From: Alphaproteobacteria bacterium
GTDB lineage: Bacteria > Pseudomonadota > Alphaproteobacteria > Ferrovibrionales > Ferrovibrionaceae
Length of the DNA: 64,000 nucleotides
NCBI GenBank assembly: GCA_017307375.1
Contig: JAFKFH010000018.1
Coordinates: 124,001-188,000 of the forward strand
Reading direction: 5' to 3'
Shown here: one piece after another, positions 1 to 8,762 of the stretch
Numbering within the stretch: the first letter of the stretch is position 1
How the letters are laid out: every line of letters begins with the position of its first letter
Notes under the pieces: model-generated
Told to the model about the DNA's origin: nothing
What the model saw: the letters and a program-made list of their open reading frames with translations, nothing else
Database searches by the model: none
Translations under genes and position numbers: made by a program

Positions 1-211
1 TCCAGATGAACAACGGCAGCGCAGCCAGCGTCCACGAGGCCGAATTGCCCCAGACCGTCGTCGCCAGCACCGAGCCGGCGGGAATGCCCCCGCCGACGAA
101 CTGCATGCCGACCCAGCCGCAGGCCATCAGGGCGATGGCGATCCAGACACCGCCGGCCAGCAGCAGGATGAGGAAGCCCAGCAGCAGGGCGGAAATCTCG
201 AGCATTTCCAT
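1..211 (-). CDS. TRAP transporter large permease (DctM-like), N-terminal part
   Basis: This is the start of the large membrane subunit of a tripartite ATP-independent periplasmic transporter; the rest lies beyond the window edge. The 70 visible residues begin MEMLEIS and run into a very hydrophobic segment, then a Gly-rich stretch, as DctM proteins do. The start codon lies 4 nt after the stop of the small permease gene, so the two are translationally linked. Substrate cannot be told from the permease. Assignment rests on hydrophobicity and on the DctQ neighbour. Confidence 0.8.
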   Translation of the reverse strand, partial: MEMLEISALLLGFLILLLAGGVWIAIALMACGWVGMQFVGGGIPAGSVLATTVWGNSASWTLAALPLFIW

Positions 212-215
212 CGGG

Positions 216-773
216 TCAGACCCCGCTCTGCACGGCGCGCTCGACCGCTTCCTCGGCGGTCTGCGGCGGCGGCTTCTCGTAGCGCGGCTCGCCGCCCATG
301 ACGACGTGGACGAACTCGTCGACGAAGGCGATCATCAGGATCACCAGGCCGCCGGCATAGCCGAGTTGCGGGATCCACAGCGGCACCGCCAGCACGCCCT
401 GGGCCATGTCGTTGAAGCGATAGGACATCCAGGTCATCTGCACGGCGTGCCAGGCGAAGAACCCGACGAAGCCCAGCCCGATGATCAGCGACGCGATCTC
501 GAACACGCGGCGCGAGCGGCCGGAGAACCGGTCGATCAGCAGGCCGACGCGGATCATCTCGCCCGACTTGAAGGTATGGGCGAGCCCCAGGAACGCCGAG
601 GCCGCCATGCACCAGGCGACGAAGTCGTCGCCGGCCGGCACGTTGAGACCGACCTCGCGCCCCAGCGACATCACCATCATCAGCAGGAAGATCGCGACCA
701 GGAAGGCCCCCGCCAACCAGCCGGATACAAGATAAATGCGGTCGAGCGTCGACCGCAGAATCGAACCCATCAT
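216..773 (-). CDS. TRAP transporter small permease (DctQ-like)
   Basis: A 185-residue inner-membrane protein with four hydrophobic segments (about residues 17-37, 53-70, 92-113 and 133-152), the layout and size of DctQ small permeases. DctQ pairs with DctM to drive sodium-coupled uptake of organic acids delivered by a periplasmic binding protein. The ATG is preceded by an AAGGGGG ribosome site about 8 nt upstream; a second ATG follows at once and either could be used. The C-terminal tail is charged and cytoplasmic in character. The binding-protein gene is not in the window. Confidence 0.85.
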   Translation of the reverse strand: MMGSILRSTLDRIYLVSGWLAGAFLVAIFLLMMVMSLGREVGLNVPAGDDFVAWCMAASAFLGLAHTFKSGEMIRVGLLIDRFSGRSRRVFEIASLIIGLGFVGFFAWHAVQMTWMSYRFNDMAQGVLAVPLWIPQLGYAGGLVILMIAFVDEFVHVVMGGEPRYEKPPPQTAEEAVERAVQSGV

Positions 774-918
774 CGTGAATGCCCCCTTTATTGCCGACAG
801 AGTGCGACGGCGACGGGGTCAATGCAATAACCACGCCGGGGTTGTGGATTGGATTTGTCGGCACCCGGGATCCGTGCCAGCCTTCACCGAGCGGGATGAG
901 TTGGAGGGCAGGATTACG

Positions 919-1443
919 GTGTCGTCGCCCCTCGATGCGGTCCGGGACGGTCCGGTCACGCTGGATGTTGAGGACTATAGCCTGCTGTCGCCGTTCCTGG
1001 GCGGGTTCGCACGGTACTGGGAGGCGCGCCGGCGCGGCCGCGACATTCCCGACCGCGCCGACCTCGATGTCCTCGACCTCAAGCCCTGGCTGGGCTGGAT
1101 CAACGTGCTGGACGTGATCGACCAGGGCGAGGATTTCCGCTACCGCGTCTTCGGGACGCATCATGTGGCGCGGCTGGGTGCCGATCTGACCGGCCAGCGC
1201 GCGAGCGAGACCAAGCTGGCGGTGCGCGCCAACTTCACCCGCTTCCTGGGCCGGATCATCGCCGCCCGCCGGCCGGTGCTGACCGTCGTCAACCAGAAGA
1301 ACCTGGACAGCGACCACGTCTACGAATGGCGGCGGCTGGGCGTGCCGCTGACCCGCGGCGGGACGGCGGTCGATACGATCATGGTGCTGGCCGAGGCCGG
1401 CGACCTGACGCTTGTCGCCGCCGGCCCGGTCCTGAGCGCCTGA
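919..1443 (+). CDS. PAS_5 family protein
   Basis: A 174-residue protein resembling the PAS_5 family (PF07310), an alphaproteobacterial single-PAS group of unknown ligand. Visible family features are the 'FARYWEARR' helix, 'LKPWLGWINVLDV' and 'FRYRVFGTHHVARLGADLTG'. The frame is open upstream to 736, but that would overlap the divergent transporter gene. The GTG at 919 has GGAGG at 903-907 and gives the usual family length. It probably senses a small molecule or acts as an adaptor; no output domain is present. Divergent from the TRAP genes and convergent with ltaE. Confidence 0.7.
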   Translation: MSSPLDAVRDGPVTLDVEDYSLLSPFLGGFARYWEARRRGRDIPDRADLDVLDLKPWLGWINVLDVIDQGEDFRYRVFGTHHVARLGADLTGQRASETKLAVRANFTRFLGRIIAARRPVLTVVNQKNLDSDHVYEWRRLGVPLTRGGTAVDTIMVLAEAGDLTLVAAGPVLSA

Positions 1444-1449
1444 GCCCGG

Positions 1450-2487
1450 TCAGCCGGCGCCGATCGCGTGGACGATCACCTCGGCAGCGCGGATGCAGCG
1501 CGCGCGGTCGACATCGAGGTGGGTGGCGACCCGGATGGTGCGAGGCGCGAAGGCAGCGAGCAGCACGCCTTCGGCGCGGGCACGCGCCACCACCGTCGCG
1601 GCATCGGGGGCCGTGTCGGCCAGATGGAAGACGACGATGTTGGTCTGGACGGTCGCCGGATCGAGGATGACGCCGGGCACCCCGGCGAGGCCCTCGGCGA
1701 TCGCCCGGGCGTTGGCGTGATCGTCGCCCAGCCGGTCCAGGTGGTGGTCGAGCGCATGGAGGCCGGCGGCCGCCAGGATGCCGGCCTGGCGCAAGGCGCC
1801 GCCGAACATGCGCCGCGCCCGCACGCCCCGGGCCATGTCGGCGCGGGTGCCGGCGAGAACGCTGCCGACCGGACAGCCCAGCCCCTTGGACAGCGCCACC
1901 GAAACCATGTCGGCCGGCGCGGCCAGCTCGGCAAGGCTGATGCCCGTCGCGGCGGCGACATTGAAGAGTCGCGCGCCGTCGAGATAGACGCCGAGGCCGC
2001 GGTCGTGGGCGGCAGCGGCGATCGCCGCCACCTCGTCTTGCGGGAACACCACGCCGCCGCCGCGGTTGTGGGTGTTTTCGATGACCACGAGGCTGGTCGG
2101 CGGCTGGACGATATGGTCGCGCGGCTTGCAGGCGCGGACCATATCTGCGGCGGTGAACAGCCCGCCCTGCCCGACCACGGCGAACTGGACGCCGGCATTG
2201 GCGGCGGACGCCCCGCTTTCATGCCAGACGATATGGGCTTCGTCGCCGACGACGACCTCGTCGCCCGGCCGGGTCATCAGTTTCAGCGCCAGCTGGTTCG
2301 ACATCGTGCCGGACGGCATGAACAGGGCCGCTTCCTTGCCCAGCAGCCCGGCGATCCGTTCCTGCAACAGGTTGACCGTCGGGTCCTCGCCGTACTGGTC
2401 GTCGCCGACCGGTGCCTCGGCCATGGCCCGCCGCATCGCGTCGGTCGGGCGGGTGACAGTGTCGGAACGCAGGTCGATCGGGGTCAT
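1450..2487 (-). CDS. ltaE: Low-specificity L-threonine aldolase
   Basis: A 345-residue PLP enzyme of fold type I that cleaves L-threonine or L-allo-threonine to glycine and acetaldehyde. Family hallmarks are the N-terminal '[11 protein letters not shown]', the '[12 protein letters not shown]' segment, '[13 protein letters not shown]', 'GARLFN' and the PLP-binding lysine in '[13 protein letters not shown]'. The ATG at 2487 is preceded by AGGAGG (2493-2498), which fixes the start; the open frame further upstream has no family content. It is divergent from the secreted protease gene and its stop is 7 nt from the PAS_5 stop. Confidence 0.9.
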   Translation of the reverse strand: MTPIDLRSDTVTRPTDAMRRAMAEAPVGDDQYGEDPTVNLLQERIAGLLGKEAALFMPSGTMSNQLALKLMTRPGDEVVVGDEAHIVWHESGASAANAGVQFAVVGQGGLFTAADMVRACKPRDHIVQPPTSLVVIENTHNRGGGVVFPQDEVAAIAAAAHDRGLGVYLDGARLFNVAAATGISLAELAAPADMVSVALSKGLGCPVGSVLAGTRADMARGVRARRMFGGALRQAGILAAAGLHALDHHLDRLGDDHANARAIAEGLAGVPGVILDPATVQTNIVVFHLADTAPDAATVVARARAEGVLLAAFAPRTIRVATHLDVDRARCIRAAEVIVHAIGAG

Positions 2488-2633
2488 GGTTTCCTCCTGG
2501 CGGCGCGATACGCTGCCCGAGGCCGCGCGGCAGTTCAAGACGCCGCCGGACGCCACCGGCATTTTCGGCTGACGCCGCGCGCGGCAACGCCTAGGCTGTC
2601 GGGCTGGGGAGTTTCGAGCGTCGGGGGACGAGG

Positions 2634-4325
2634 GTGGGACATGTCGTGCGGATGATCGCGTTGATCGCGATCGCGGGGCTGCTTGGCAGCATGGGGACTG
2701 CAGCGGCGGCGACCGGGCCGGATGGTGCCACACCGATGCCGATGCCGCGCTCGCTTCCCGAGACGTCCGGGGCGGATCGCGGGCCGCCGCCGGAATTGCT
2801 GCGCATGGATCACGCGACCGGGGAAATCACCACGATCCGTCCGCCCGCTTTCGATGCCGGCGCGCCGCTGTCGGGCGCCCCGGGCATGGCCGCGGATCCG
2901 AGGCCGGCGGAACGCGGCGCCAGCAGCTATGTCGCCGTCGCGCGGGATCCCCGGGTCGTGCTGATCCTGTTCAACAACGCGACCAACGGCGCCCGGAGCT
3001 TGTGCTCGGGGGCGGTCGTCAATCGCTATGTCGTGCTGACGGCAACGCACTGCATCGCCAACGGCAGGACGGCACATACCAACGTGCAGATCATACCTGC
3101 CTATGACCGGACGGCCAGTTCGCCGGAACCCTACGGGCGATACAGCGTCAGATCCAGCACGTGGTATCCGCAGGACTTCTCGGGCGGCAGCCTGCCGGCG
3201 TCCGCCTTCGACTACGACATCGGGTTCTATACGACCAATGAGCCGATCGGCACCCGGACGGGGTGGTTCGGCTGGCAAAGCCAGGTGGCCGACCCGTTCT
3301 ACGGCTCCACCGTGTTCCGGACCCAAGGCTATCCGGCCGAGGTCGTCGGCGATGGCTCGCGACAGCTGGCGCGCAATCTGATCTACGATCGCGTACTGTC
3401 GCGCCGCCAGCAATATTGCTACGACGGCGTCGGCTATGGCGGCTCCAGCGGCAGCGGCGTCCAGGCCGCCGACATCGTCCACTCGGTCAGATCGAACGCC
3501 AACAGCGCCGAATCCTGCGACGTGGTCATTTTCAGCGACATGGCCAGCACCCTGGTGCAGGCGATCAACCAGACCAATCCATCGACGATCGTGCCGGAAA
3601 GCGGGTTCTGGTGGAACGCCAGTCAAGGCGGCCGCGGCTACGCCGTCGAGTACAATGCCACGACCGGCAACCTGTTCATGGCCAGCTTCGTCTACTCGGC
3701 CGATTCGGCGCGTTCACCGCTCTGGTATGTCTCGACTTGCAGTTTTTCGATCACGACCGGCAGCTGCAACGCGACGCTCGAGCAATATGCCGGCGGGCAG
3801 AGCATGAACGGCAGCTATCGCCCGCCTACCCCCTTGGGCTCCCAGGGCACGATGCGCATCGCCTTTTCCAGCGCGACCGCCGGCACGCTGACGCTGCCCA
3901 ACGGCACGTCGGTCGCAATCGTGCGATATCCGTTTGCCGGCACGGCGACGCCTGTCCCCGGCGATGCCGGCGTGCCGCAGACCGGCTGGTGGTGGAATGC
4001 ATCACAAGGCGGGCGCGGCTGGTTCATGGAGGTCCAGAAAACGCCGGAAGGCCGCAACACCCTGTTCCTGGTCGGCTACATGTACGATGCCGGTGGGCAG
4101 GCCAGCTGGCACGTCGCCACCGGCGTCCTGAGCGCGACCAACCTGTTCGAGGGGACGCTGACCCGGCATGAGGGCGGTTCGCCGATCTCGGCGACGACCG
4201 TGACCGGCCCGACGAGCACGAGCAGCCTCGGCTCGGCCACGATCCTGGCCACATCGAGCACGACGGCCCGCCTGTACCTGCCTGGCCCGGGCGGGCCGAT
4301 CGAACTGACCCGCTACAAGCCTTAA
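2634..4325 (+). CDS. Secreted trypsin-like serine protease with two C-terminal '[10 protein letters not shown]' repeats
   Basis: A 563-residue exported protein. A short signal peptide (about residues 1-25, ending AAAA) is followed by a linker and a chymotrypsin-fold domain with a complete triad: His in 'LTATHCI' (about 138), Asp in 'DYDIGF' (about 195) and Ser in 'GGSSGSGV' (about 273). Two repeats of roughly 125 residues follow, beginning '[13 protein letters not shown]' (about 324) and '[13 protein letters not shown]' (about 451). Such repeats occur in secreted proteins of several proteobacteria; their function is not established. GTG 2634 is used here; ATG 2652 is an alternative. The stop overlaps the convergent PLP gene by 4 nt. 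Confidence 0.75.
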   Translation: MGHVVRMIALIAIAGLLGSMGTAAAATGPDGATPMPMPRSLPETSGADRGPPPELLRMDHATGEITTIRPPAFDAGAPLSGAPGMAADPRPAERGASSYVAVARDPRVVLILFNNATNGARSLCSGAVVNRYVVLTATHCIANGRTAHTNVQIIPAYDRTASSPEPYGRYSVRSSTWYPQDFSGGSLPASAFDYDIGFYTTNEPIGTRTGWFGWQSQVADPFYGSTVFRTQGYPAEVVGDGSRQLARNLIYDRVLSRRQQYCYDGVGYGGSSGSGVQAADIVHSVRSNANSAESCDVVIFSDMASTLVQAINQTNPSTIVPESGFWWNASQGGRGYAVEYNATTGNLFMASFVYSADSARSPLWYVSTCSFSITTGSCNATLEQYAGGQSMNGSYRPPTPLGSQGTMRIAFSSATAGTLTLPNGTSVAIVRYPFAGTATPVPGDAGVPQTGWWWNASQGGRGWFMEVQKTPEGRNTLFLVGYMYDAGGQASWHVATGVLSATNLFEGTLTRHEGGSPISATTVTGPTSTSSLGSATILATSSTTARLYLPGPGGPIELTRYKP

Positions 4326-5329
4326 GGCGCTGCGGCGATCAGCCCTTCGCCGCGCGCGAGGTAGTCGGCGAACACGGTCGAGGCGATATTGGCGCCGCAG
4401 ACCACCAGCCCGACGCGCCTGCCCCGCAGCCGCGCCCGCAACGGCCCGAGCAGGGCGGCGATCGGCGCGGCCGCCGCCGGCTCGACCGCCAGCTTGGCGT
4501 CGCGGAACAGCAGCGCGAGGCCCCGGCACAGTGCATCGTCGGAGACGGTGACGAGGTCGTCGAGATGCCGTCGGCAGAGTTCGAAGGGCAGTTCGACCGT
4601 CATCGGCGGCGCCAGGCTGTCGGCGATCGTCGCGGTCTTGTCCATCCGTGCCGGCGCCCCCTGGTCGAACGAGCGGCGCATGACGTCGGCCCCCTCCGGC
4701 TCGATGCCGAAGACGAGGCAATCGGGCTTGACCAGCTTGATCGCGGTGGCCGCCCCGCTGGCCAGCCCGCCACCGCCGACGGCGATCAGCACGGCGTCGA
4801 GGTCCTTGACCTGCTCGACGAATTCGAGGCCGAGGGTGGCGGTGCCCAGCACCGTCGCCGGGCTGCCGAACGGATGGACGAAGGTGCGACCCTCGCTGGC
4901 GACCAGGTCGTCGACGGTGGCGAAGGCATTGGCGCCGTCGGTCGCCACGATCACCTCGGCGCCATAGCCGCGCACGGCGGCGAGGCGCGCGGGATGGGTG
5001 GTCGGCATCACCACGACCTTGGCCGAGGTGCCGACCGCCTGGGCGGCGAAGGCCGCGGCGATCGCGTGGTTGCCGGCCGAGACCGCGGTGATGCCGCGGG
5101 CACGCTGGCCCTGGTCGAGCTGCAGGCAGTTGTTCAGCGCCCCGCGCGCCTTGAACGTGCCGGTCTTCTGGAAGATCTCGAGCTTCATGTGCACGTCGAT
5201 CCCCTCGGCCCGCAGCGCGGTGGCGACCGGCCCCTGCAGCGGCGCCACCGGTGTGACCGGCAGATGGGCCGCCAGCGCGCCGGCGGTCGCGCGGATGCGG
5301 TCGAGGGTGATCTCGTCGGCGATGCTCAT
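4322..5329 (-). CDS. Threonine/serine dehydratase-like PLP enzyme
   Basis: A 335-residue fold-type II PLP enzyme. The cofactor lysine is in 'TGTFKARGALN' (about residue 59), with 'SAGNHAIAAA' and the phosphate-binding 'GGGGLASG' loop further on. Without a C-terminal ACT domain this is the short form shared by catabolic threonine dehydratases, serine racemases and threo-3-hydroxyaspartate ammonia-lyases, so substrate is uncertain. It probably deaminates a hydroxy-amino acid to the 2-oxo acid and ammonia. Lies tail to tail with the secreted protease gene. Confidence 0.85.
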   Translation of the reverse strand: MSIADEITLDRIRATAGALAAHLPVTPVAPLQGPVATALRAEGIDVHMKLEIFQKTGTFKARGALNNCLQLDQGQRARGITAVSAGNHAIAAAFAAQAVGTSAKVVVMPTTHPARLAAVRGYGAEVIVATDGANAFATVDDLVASEGRTFVHPFGSPATVLGTATLGLEFVEQVKDLDAVLIAVGGGGLASGAATAIKLVKPDCLVFGIEPEGADVMRRSFDQGAPARMDKTATIADSLAPPMTVELPFELCRRHLDDLVTVSDDALCRGLALLFRDAKLAVEPAAAAPIAALLGPLRARLRGRRVGLVVCGANIASTVFADYLARGEGLIAAAP

Positions 5330-5386
5330 GCGGCGGCTCTCCCGGCTACCAGGCGAATCGATGGGGCGCGGAGTGTAGCAGGGCGC

Positions 5387-6718
5387 CTATAGCCGCGCGA
5401 ACCAGCCGGGTATGTCCTCAAATCCGCCGAGCGTCGCGGGATCGCCGTAGAGCCCGGCCAGGAAGGTGCCGCGATGGCTGCCGCCGGCGACGGGGACTCC
5501 GACGGCAAGCGCGCCGCCGGCCGACAACGCCCGGGCGACCATCGCCGGATGGATCGCCTCGTCGGCCAGGCCGTAGTGGAAGCGGATCGGGGCATCGTAG
5601 TCCCAGTAGGATGCCCGGTTGGCGGCAAGCCGGCGCAGGAAGGCGCTGTTGCGCGGATCGGTGAAGCGGTCGAGGAAACCCGGCACCAGCAGGTCGGTGC
5701 CGGTCGGAAACGGTGCGGCCGGATCGAAGTCGGTCTTGTAGTCGTGCCAGTACTTGGCCGCCATTGCCCGGAATTCCGGCCGCACGGCGCTGGCCAGCAG
5801 GCCGTCGAGCCGGTATTGCAGTTCGTAGCTGCCGAGCGCGACGATCATGCAGAGCGATATCCAGGCCGGCAGCGCCGGATAGCTGGTCACCCCTTCGGGC
5901 AGCGGAAAGCTGCCGGTGCCGGTCCAGAACCGCCAGGCCTCGTTGAGATCGTTGAACGGGCTGGCGACCGCGGTGCCCGCGATCTGGCGCGACCGGGCGC
6001 GCAACGCCTGATGCAGCCATTGGGTGTTGAGCGCCCCTTGCGACCAGCCGTGCAGGAACAGCCGCGACGGCCGATGGCCGAGCGCGCGCAGCGCCGCCTG
6101 GCCGGCCGCCAGCATGTCGAGGCAGGTGCGGACGCTGACGCCCTTGACCGCATAGGCCTCGCCGCGGCCGTCGCGAAACGGCCCCTTGCCGACATAGTCG
6201 GCGGCGACGACCGCGTAACCCCGGGCGGCGAAGCGATGGAGGTTGAACAGAGTTTCCAGCGAATCGGCTTCGTCCGAGGTTTCGTAGGCCGGGTCGGCCA
6301 GCCGGGTCAGGTTCGACGGCACCTGGTCGAAGGACAGGATGGTGCCGTGCTGCCAGGACAACAGCGGCAGGTCGCGGCCCTGCCTGCCGGCAGGCAGGGC
6401 CAGGAGGCCGCTGAGCTTCACCGTCTCGCCGGTCTCGGGCAGCACGGTCGTGGTGACGAGGCGATGAAGATCGACATCGAAGCGGGCGCCATGTCTTGCG
6501 GCATCGAAGGCCGGCAGGATGGCGGGGTTGTTGAAGCTCGGAAACGCCTTGGCGACCAGCCGGTCCAGCCGGTCGGCCGCCACCCGGCAGGACCGGTCGA
6601 TCAGCCGCGTCCCGGCGGCGGAGCCGGACGTCGCCGCCAGCGCCGGCAGCGCGGCGGCGGAAGCCGCGGCACCGAGCAGGAAGCCGCGGCGGGTCGCAGG
6701 TCGACGGATGGACGGCAT
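5387..6718 (-). CDS. Tat-exported alpha/beta hydrolase (lipase-like)
   Basis: A 443-residue protein whose N-terminus 'RRPATRRGFLLGAAAS' is a twin-arginine signal followed by an Ala-rich h-region. The body is an alpha/beta hydrolase with nucleophile elbow 'GWSQGAL' (Ser about 226), a likely acid in 'YGLADEAI' and a histidine in 'AGGSHRG' near the C-terminus. 'LSWQHGT' resembles the oxyanion strand of secretory lipases. Probably a periplasmic or surface esterase/lipase; substrate unknown. ATG 6718 is chosen over 6775 because it begins directly at the Tat motif and has a GGGGAGAAA site upstream. Confidence 0.75.
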   Translation of the reverse strand: MPSIRRPATRRGFLLGAAASAAALPALAATSGSAAGTRLIDRSCRVAADRLDRLVAKAFPSFNNPAILPAFDAARHGARFDVDLHRLVTTTVLPETGETVKLSGLLALPAGRQGRDLPLLSWQHGTILSFDQVPSNLTRLADPAYETSDEADSLETLFNLHRFAARGYAVVAADYVGKGPFRDGRGEAYAVKGVSVRTCLDMLAAGQAALRALGHRPSRLFLHGWSQGALNTQWLHQALRARSRQIAGTAVASPFNDLNEAWRFWTGTGSFPLPEGVTSYPALPAWISLCMIVALGSYELQYRLDGLLASAVRPEFRAMAAKYWHDYKTDFDPAAPFPTGTDLLVPGFLDRFTDPRNSAFLRRLAANRASYWDYDAPIRFHYGLADEAIHPAMVARALSAGGALAVGVPVAGGSHRGTFLAGLYGDPATLGGFEDIPGWFARL

Positions 6719-6803
6719 GGCAGGTTTCTCCCCGATCGCAGCCGCCAGTTTCGGCCGGCGCCACGGCATTACCAAGTGCAGGGATGCCGCACCGCGGCGG
6801 GCA

Positions 6804-7226
6804 TCAGAAAAAACGGGCCAGAAACGTCGCCGCGGCCGGCGAAATCCCGCCGATCTTGTCCGTCGCCTGCCGGTAGAACTTGAAGTTCAGCTCGGTTTCC
6901 GGCCGGCCGTCCTCCCAGTCGGTGAAGGGTTTGAGGTCGCCGCGGCCGAGCGGGCGTCGCGCCGGGGCGAGGCACCGGACCGAAACGTCGACCAGCGGCG
7001 TCTGGCGCGCCACGCCCGTCCGGGGCGGAATCGCGCGGGCGGTAATGGCCACGCCGCGGGCGATCAGGCCGCAACCGCCCCGGGTCTCGCTGTCGAACAG
7101 GAAGACGCTGTCGCCGGCGGCGATCATCTTGCCGCCGTACATCGTCCGCTGGCGGACGAAATCGAAGATTTCCGCCGCACGGTCGGCAATGGGTGCCTTG
7201 ATCACATAGGCGGCCGGCCGATCCAT
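6804..7226 (-). CDS. Conserved hypothetical protein, PUA/EVE-like
   Basis: A 140-residue soluble protein. The pattern 'AYVIKAP', then 'GDSVFLFDSE', then a Gly-rich strand 'RGVAITARA' and a late basic/aromatic segment 'ELNFKFYRQ' resembles the PUA-like barrel found in EVE/YTH-type nucleic-acid-binding proteins, but no defining residue can be named and the assignment is an inference. It follows the LysR gene by 25 nt and may be cotranscribed with it. I do not recognise a specific function. Confidence 0.5.
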   Translation of the reverse strand: MDRPAAYVIKAPIADRAAEIFDFVRQRTMYGGKMIAAGDSVFLFDSETRGGCGLIARGVAITARAIPPRTGVARQTPLVDVSVRCLAPARRPLGRGDLKPFTDWEDGRPETELNFKFYRQATDKIGGISPAAATFLARFF

Positions 7227-7251
7227 CCCGTTGTCCCCCGTCGCGCAGTCG

Positions 7252-8142
7252 TCAGTTCAGCAGGCTGTTGGCTCTGAGGCGTGCCACCGCCAGATCGACG
7301 AAGGCGCGGACCTTGGCGGGGGCATGGCGCCCCTCGGGATGGAGGACGTGGATCGGCAGCGGCGGTTCCTCGTAGTCGGCCAGCACGATGCGCAGCTTGT
7401 CCTCGAGCAGCGCGGGGCCGATCTGGTAGTGCAGCACCCGCGCCAGGCCGAGCCCCGTGACCGCCGTGGCGATCGCCGCCTCGTTGGCATTGCACTGCAG
7501 CCAGATATTGATCGTGACCCGGTGGTCGCCGGCGAAGCGCCATTCCGGCGAGGCCCAGGCCCCGGTCGAGGCGACGATGCGGTGGCCGCGCAGATCGGCC
7601 GGCACGGCCGGCACGCCATGCCGCTCGAAATAGCCGGGCGACCCGCAGACGACCCGGCGCACCTGGCCGACCCGGGTTGCCGAAAAACCGGAATCGGGCA
7701 GATGCCCGATACGGATGGCGACGTCGACGCCCTCCTCGATCAGGTTGACCGGCCGGTCGACGAACAGGAGCCGGCCGGATACCGCCGGATAGGTCTGCAG
7801 GTATTCATGCACGATCGGCAGCACGTACATCTGGCCGAACATGCCGGACGCGGTGATGGCGAGCGTGCCGGAGGGCTGGGCGTAGGAACCGGCCGCGGCG
7901 GCCTCCGCCTCGGCGATGTCCGCGAGGATGCGGCGGCAATCGTCGAGATAGCGCCGGCCCGGCTCGGTCAGCTTGACCGAGCGCGTGGTGCGGACGAACA
8001 GCCGGGCGCCGATCAGGTCCTCCAGCGCGGCGACCGCGCGTGTCACTGCCGGCGCACTCATGTGCAGCTGGCGCGCGGTCTCGCCGAAACTGGCGGTCTC
8101 GGCCACCTTGACGAAGATGCGCATTGCCTGCCAGCGATCCAT
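7252..8142 (-). CDS. LysR-family transcriptional regulator
   Basis: A 296-residue LysR regulator: N-terminal winged HTH (residues 1-60, with 'ETASFGETARQLHMSAPAVTRAVAALED'-type spacing around the recognition helix) and a two-lobe effector domain ('SGTLAITAS', 'GVDVAIRIGHLPDS'). ATG 8142 begins the canonical 'MDRWQAMRIFVKV'; the longer frame to 8397 adds non-family residues. It lies downstream of, and on the same strand as, the GST/oxidoreductase/DUF1348 group and is the obvious candidate to regulate it. Ligand unknown. Confidence 0.88.
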   Translation of the reverse strand: MDRWQAMRIFVKVAETASFGETARQLHMSAPAVTRAVAALEDLIGARLFVRTTRSVKLTEPGRRYLDDCRRILADIAEAEAAAAGSYAQPSGTLAITASGMFGQMYVLPIVHEYLQTYPAVSGRLLFVDRPVNLIEEGVDVAIRIGHLPDSGFSATRVGQVRRVVCGSPGYFERHGVPAVPADLRGHRIVASTGAWASPEWRFAGDHRVTINIWLQCNANEAAIATAVTGLGLARVLHYQIGPALLEDKLRIVLADYEEPPLPIHVLHPEGRHAPAKVRAFVDLAVARLRANSLLN

Positions 8143-8225
8143 CCGACGCCCCCGCCCGTTCCGCTCCTCCATAGCAGATGCGCGGAACCGGCAGAAGGCG
8201 GCAGAGGCTGCGGCGGGCCGGCCGG

Positions 8226-8690
8226 CTAGAACCCGAAGTGGCTGAGGCCCGGGTGATCGTCCGGCCGGCGGCCGAGCGGCCAGCGGAACTTGCGGTCGGC
8301 CTCGGCGATCGGGTGTTCGTTGATGCTGGCATGGCGGTGGCGCATCAGCCCGTCCTCGGCGAATTCCCAGTTCTCGTTGCCATAGGCGCGGAACCACTGG
8401 CCGCTGTCGTCGCGATATTCATAGGCAAAGCGCACCGCGATGCGGTTGCCGGTGAAGGCCCAGAGTTCCTTGATCAGCCGGTAGTCGTGCTCGCGGTTCC
8501 ACTTGCGGGTCAGGAACGCCTCGGCCTCGGCGCGGCCACGGGCGAATTCGGCGCGGTTGCGCCAGCTCGTATCCTCGGTATAGGCCAGCACGACCCGGGC
8601 GGGATCGCGGCTGTTCCAGCCGTCCTCGGCCAGGCGGACCTTCTCGATGGCGGTGGCTTCGGTGAACGGCGGCAGTGGCGGGCGTGACAT
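8226..8690 (-). CDS. DUF1348 protein, NTF2-like fold
   Basis: A 154-residue protein matching the DUF1348 family of the SnoaL/NTF2-like superfamily: '[29 protein letters not shown]', '[19 protein letters not shown]', '[29 protein letters not shown]' and a late '[10 protein letters not shown]' are typical. These small cone-shaped barrels bind hydrophobic ligands or act as small enzymes, but no activity is fixed for this family. It sits between a multidomain oxidoreductase and a LysR gene, consistent with a small-molecule detoxification cluster. Confidence 0.85.
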   Translation of the reverse strand: MSRPPLPPFTEATAIEKVRLAEDGWNSRDPARVVLAYTEDTSWRNRAEFARGRAEAEAFLTRKWNREHDYRLIKELWAFTGNRIAVRFAYEYRDDSGQWFRAYGNENWEFAEDGLMRHRHASINEHPIAEADRKFRWPLGRRPDDHPGLSHFGF

Positions 8691-8762
8691 CGGGTATCTC
8701 CTTGGAACGGGTCGAAGACCCGGGACGATCGGGGTGATAGGAACTTGAACCTGGTTGCGTGA

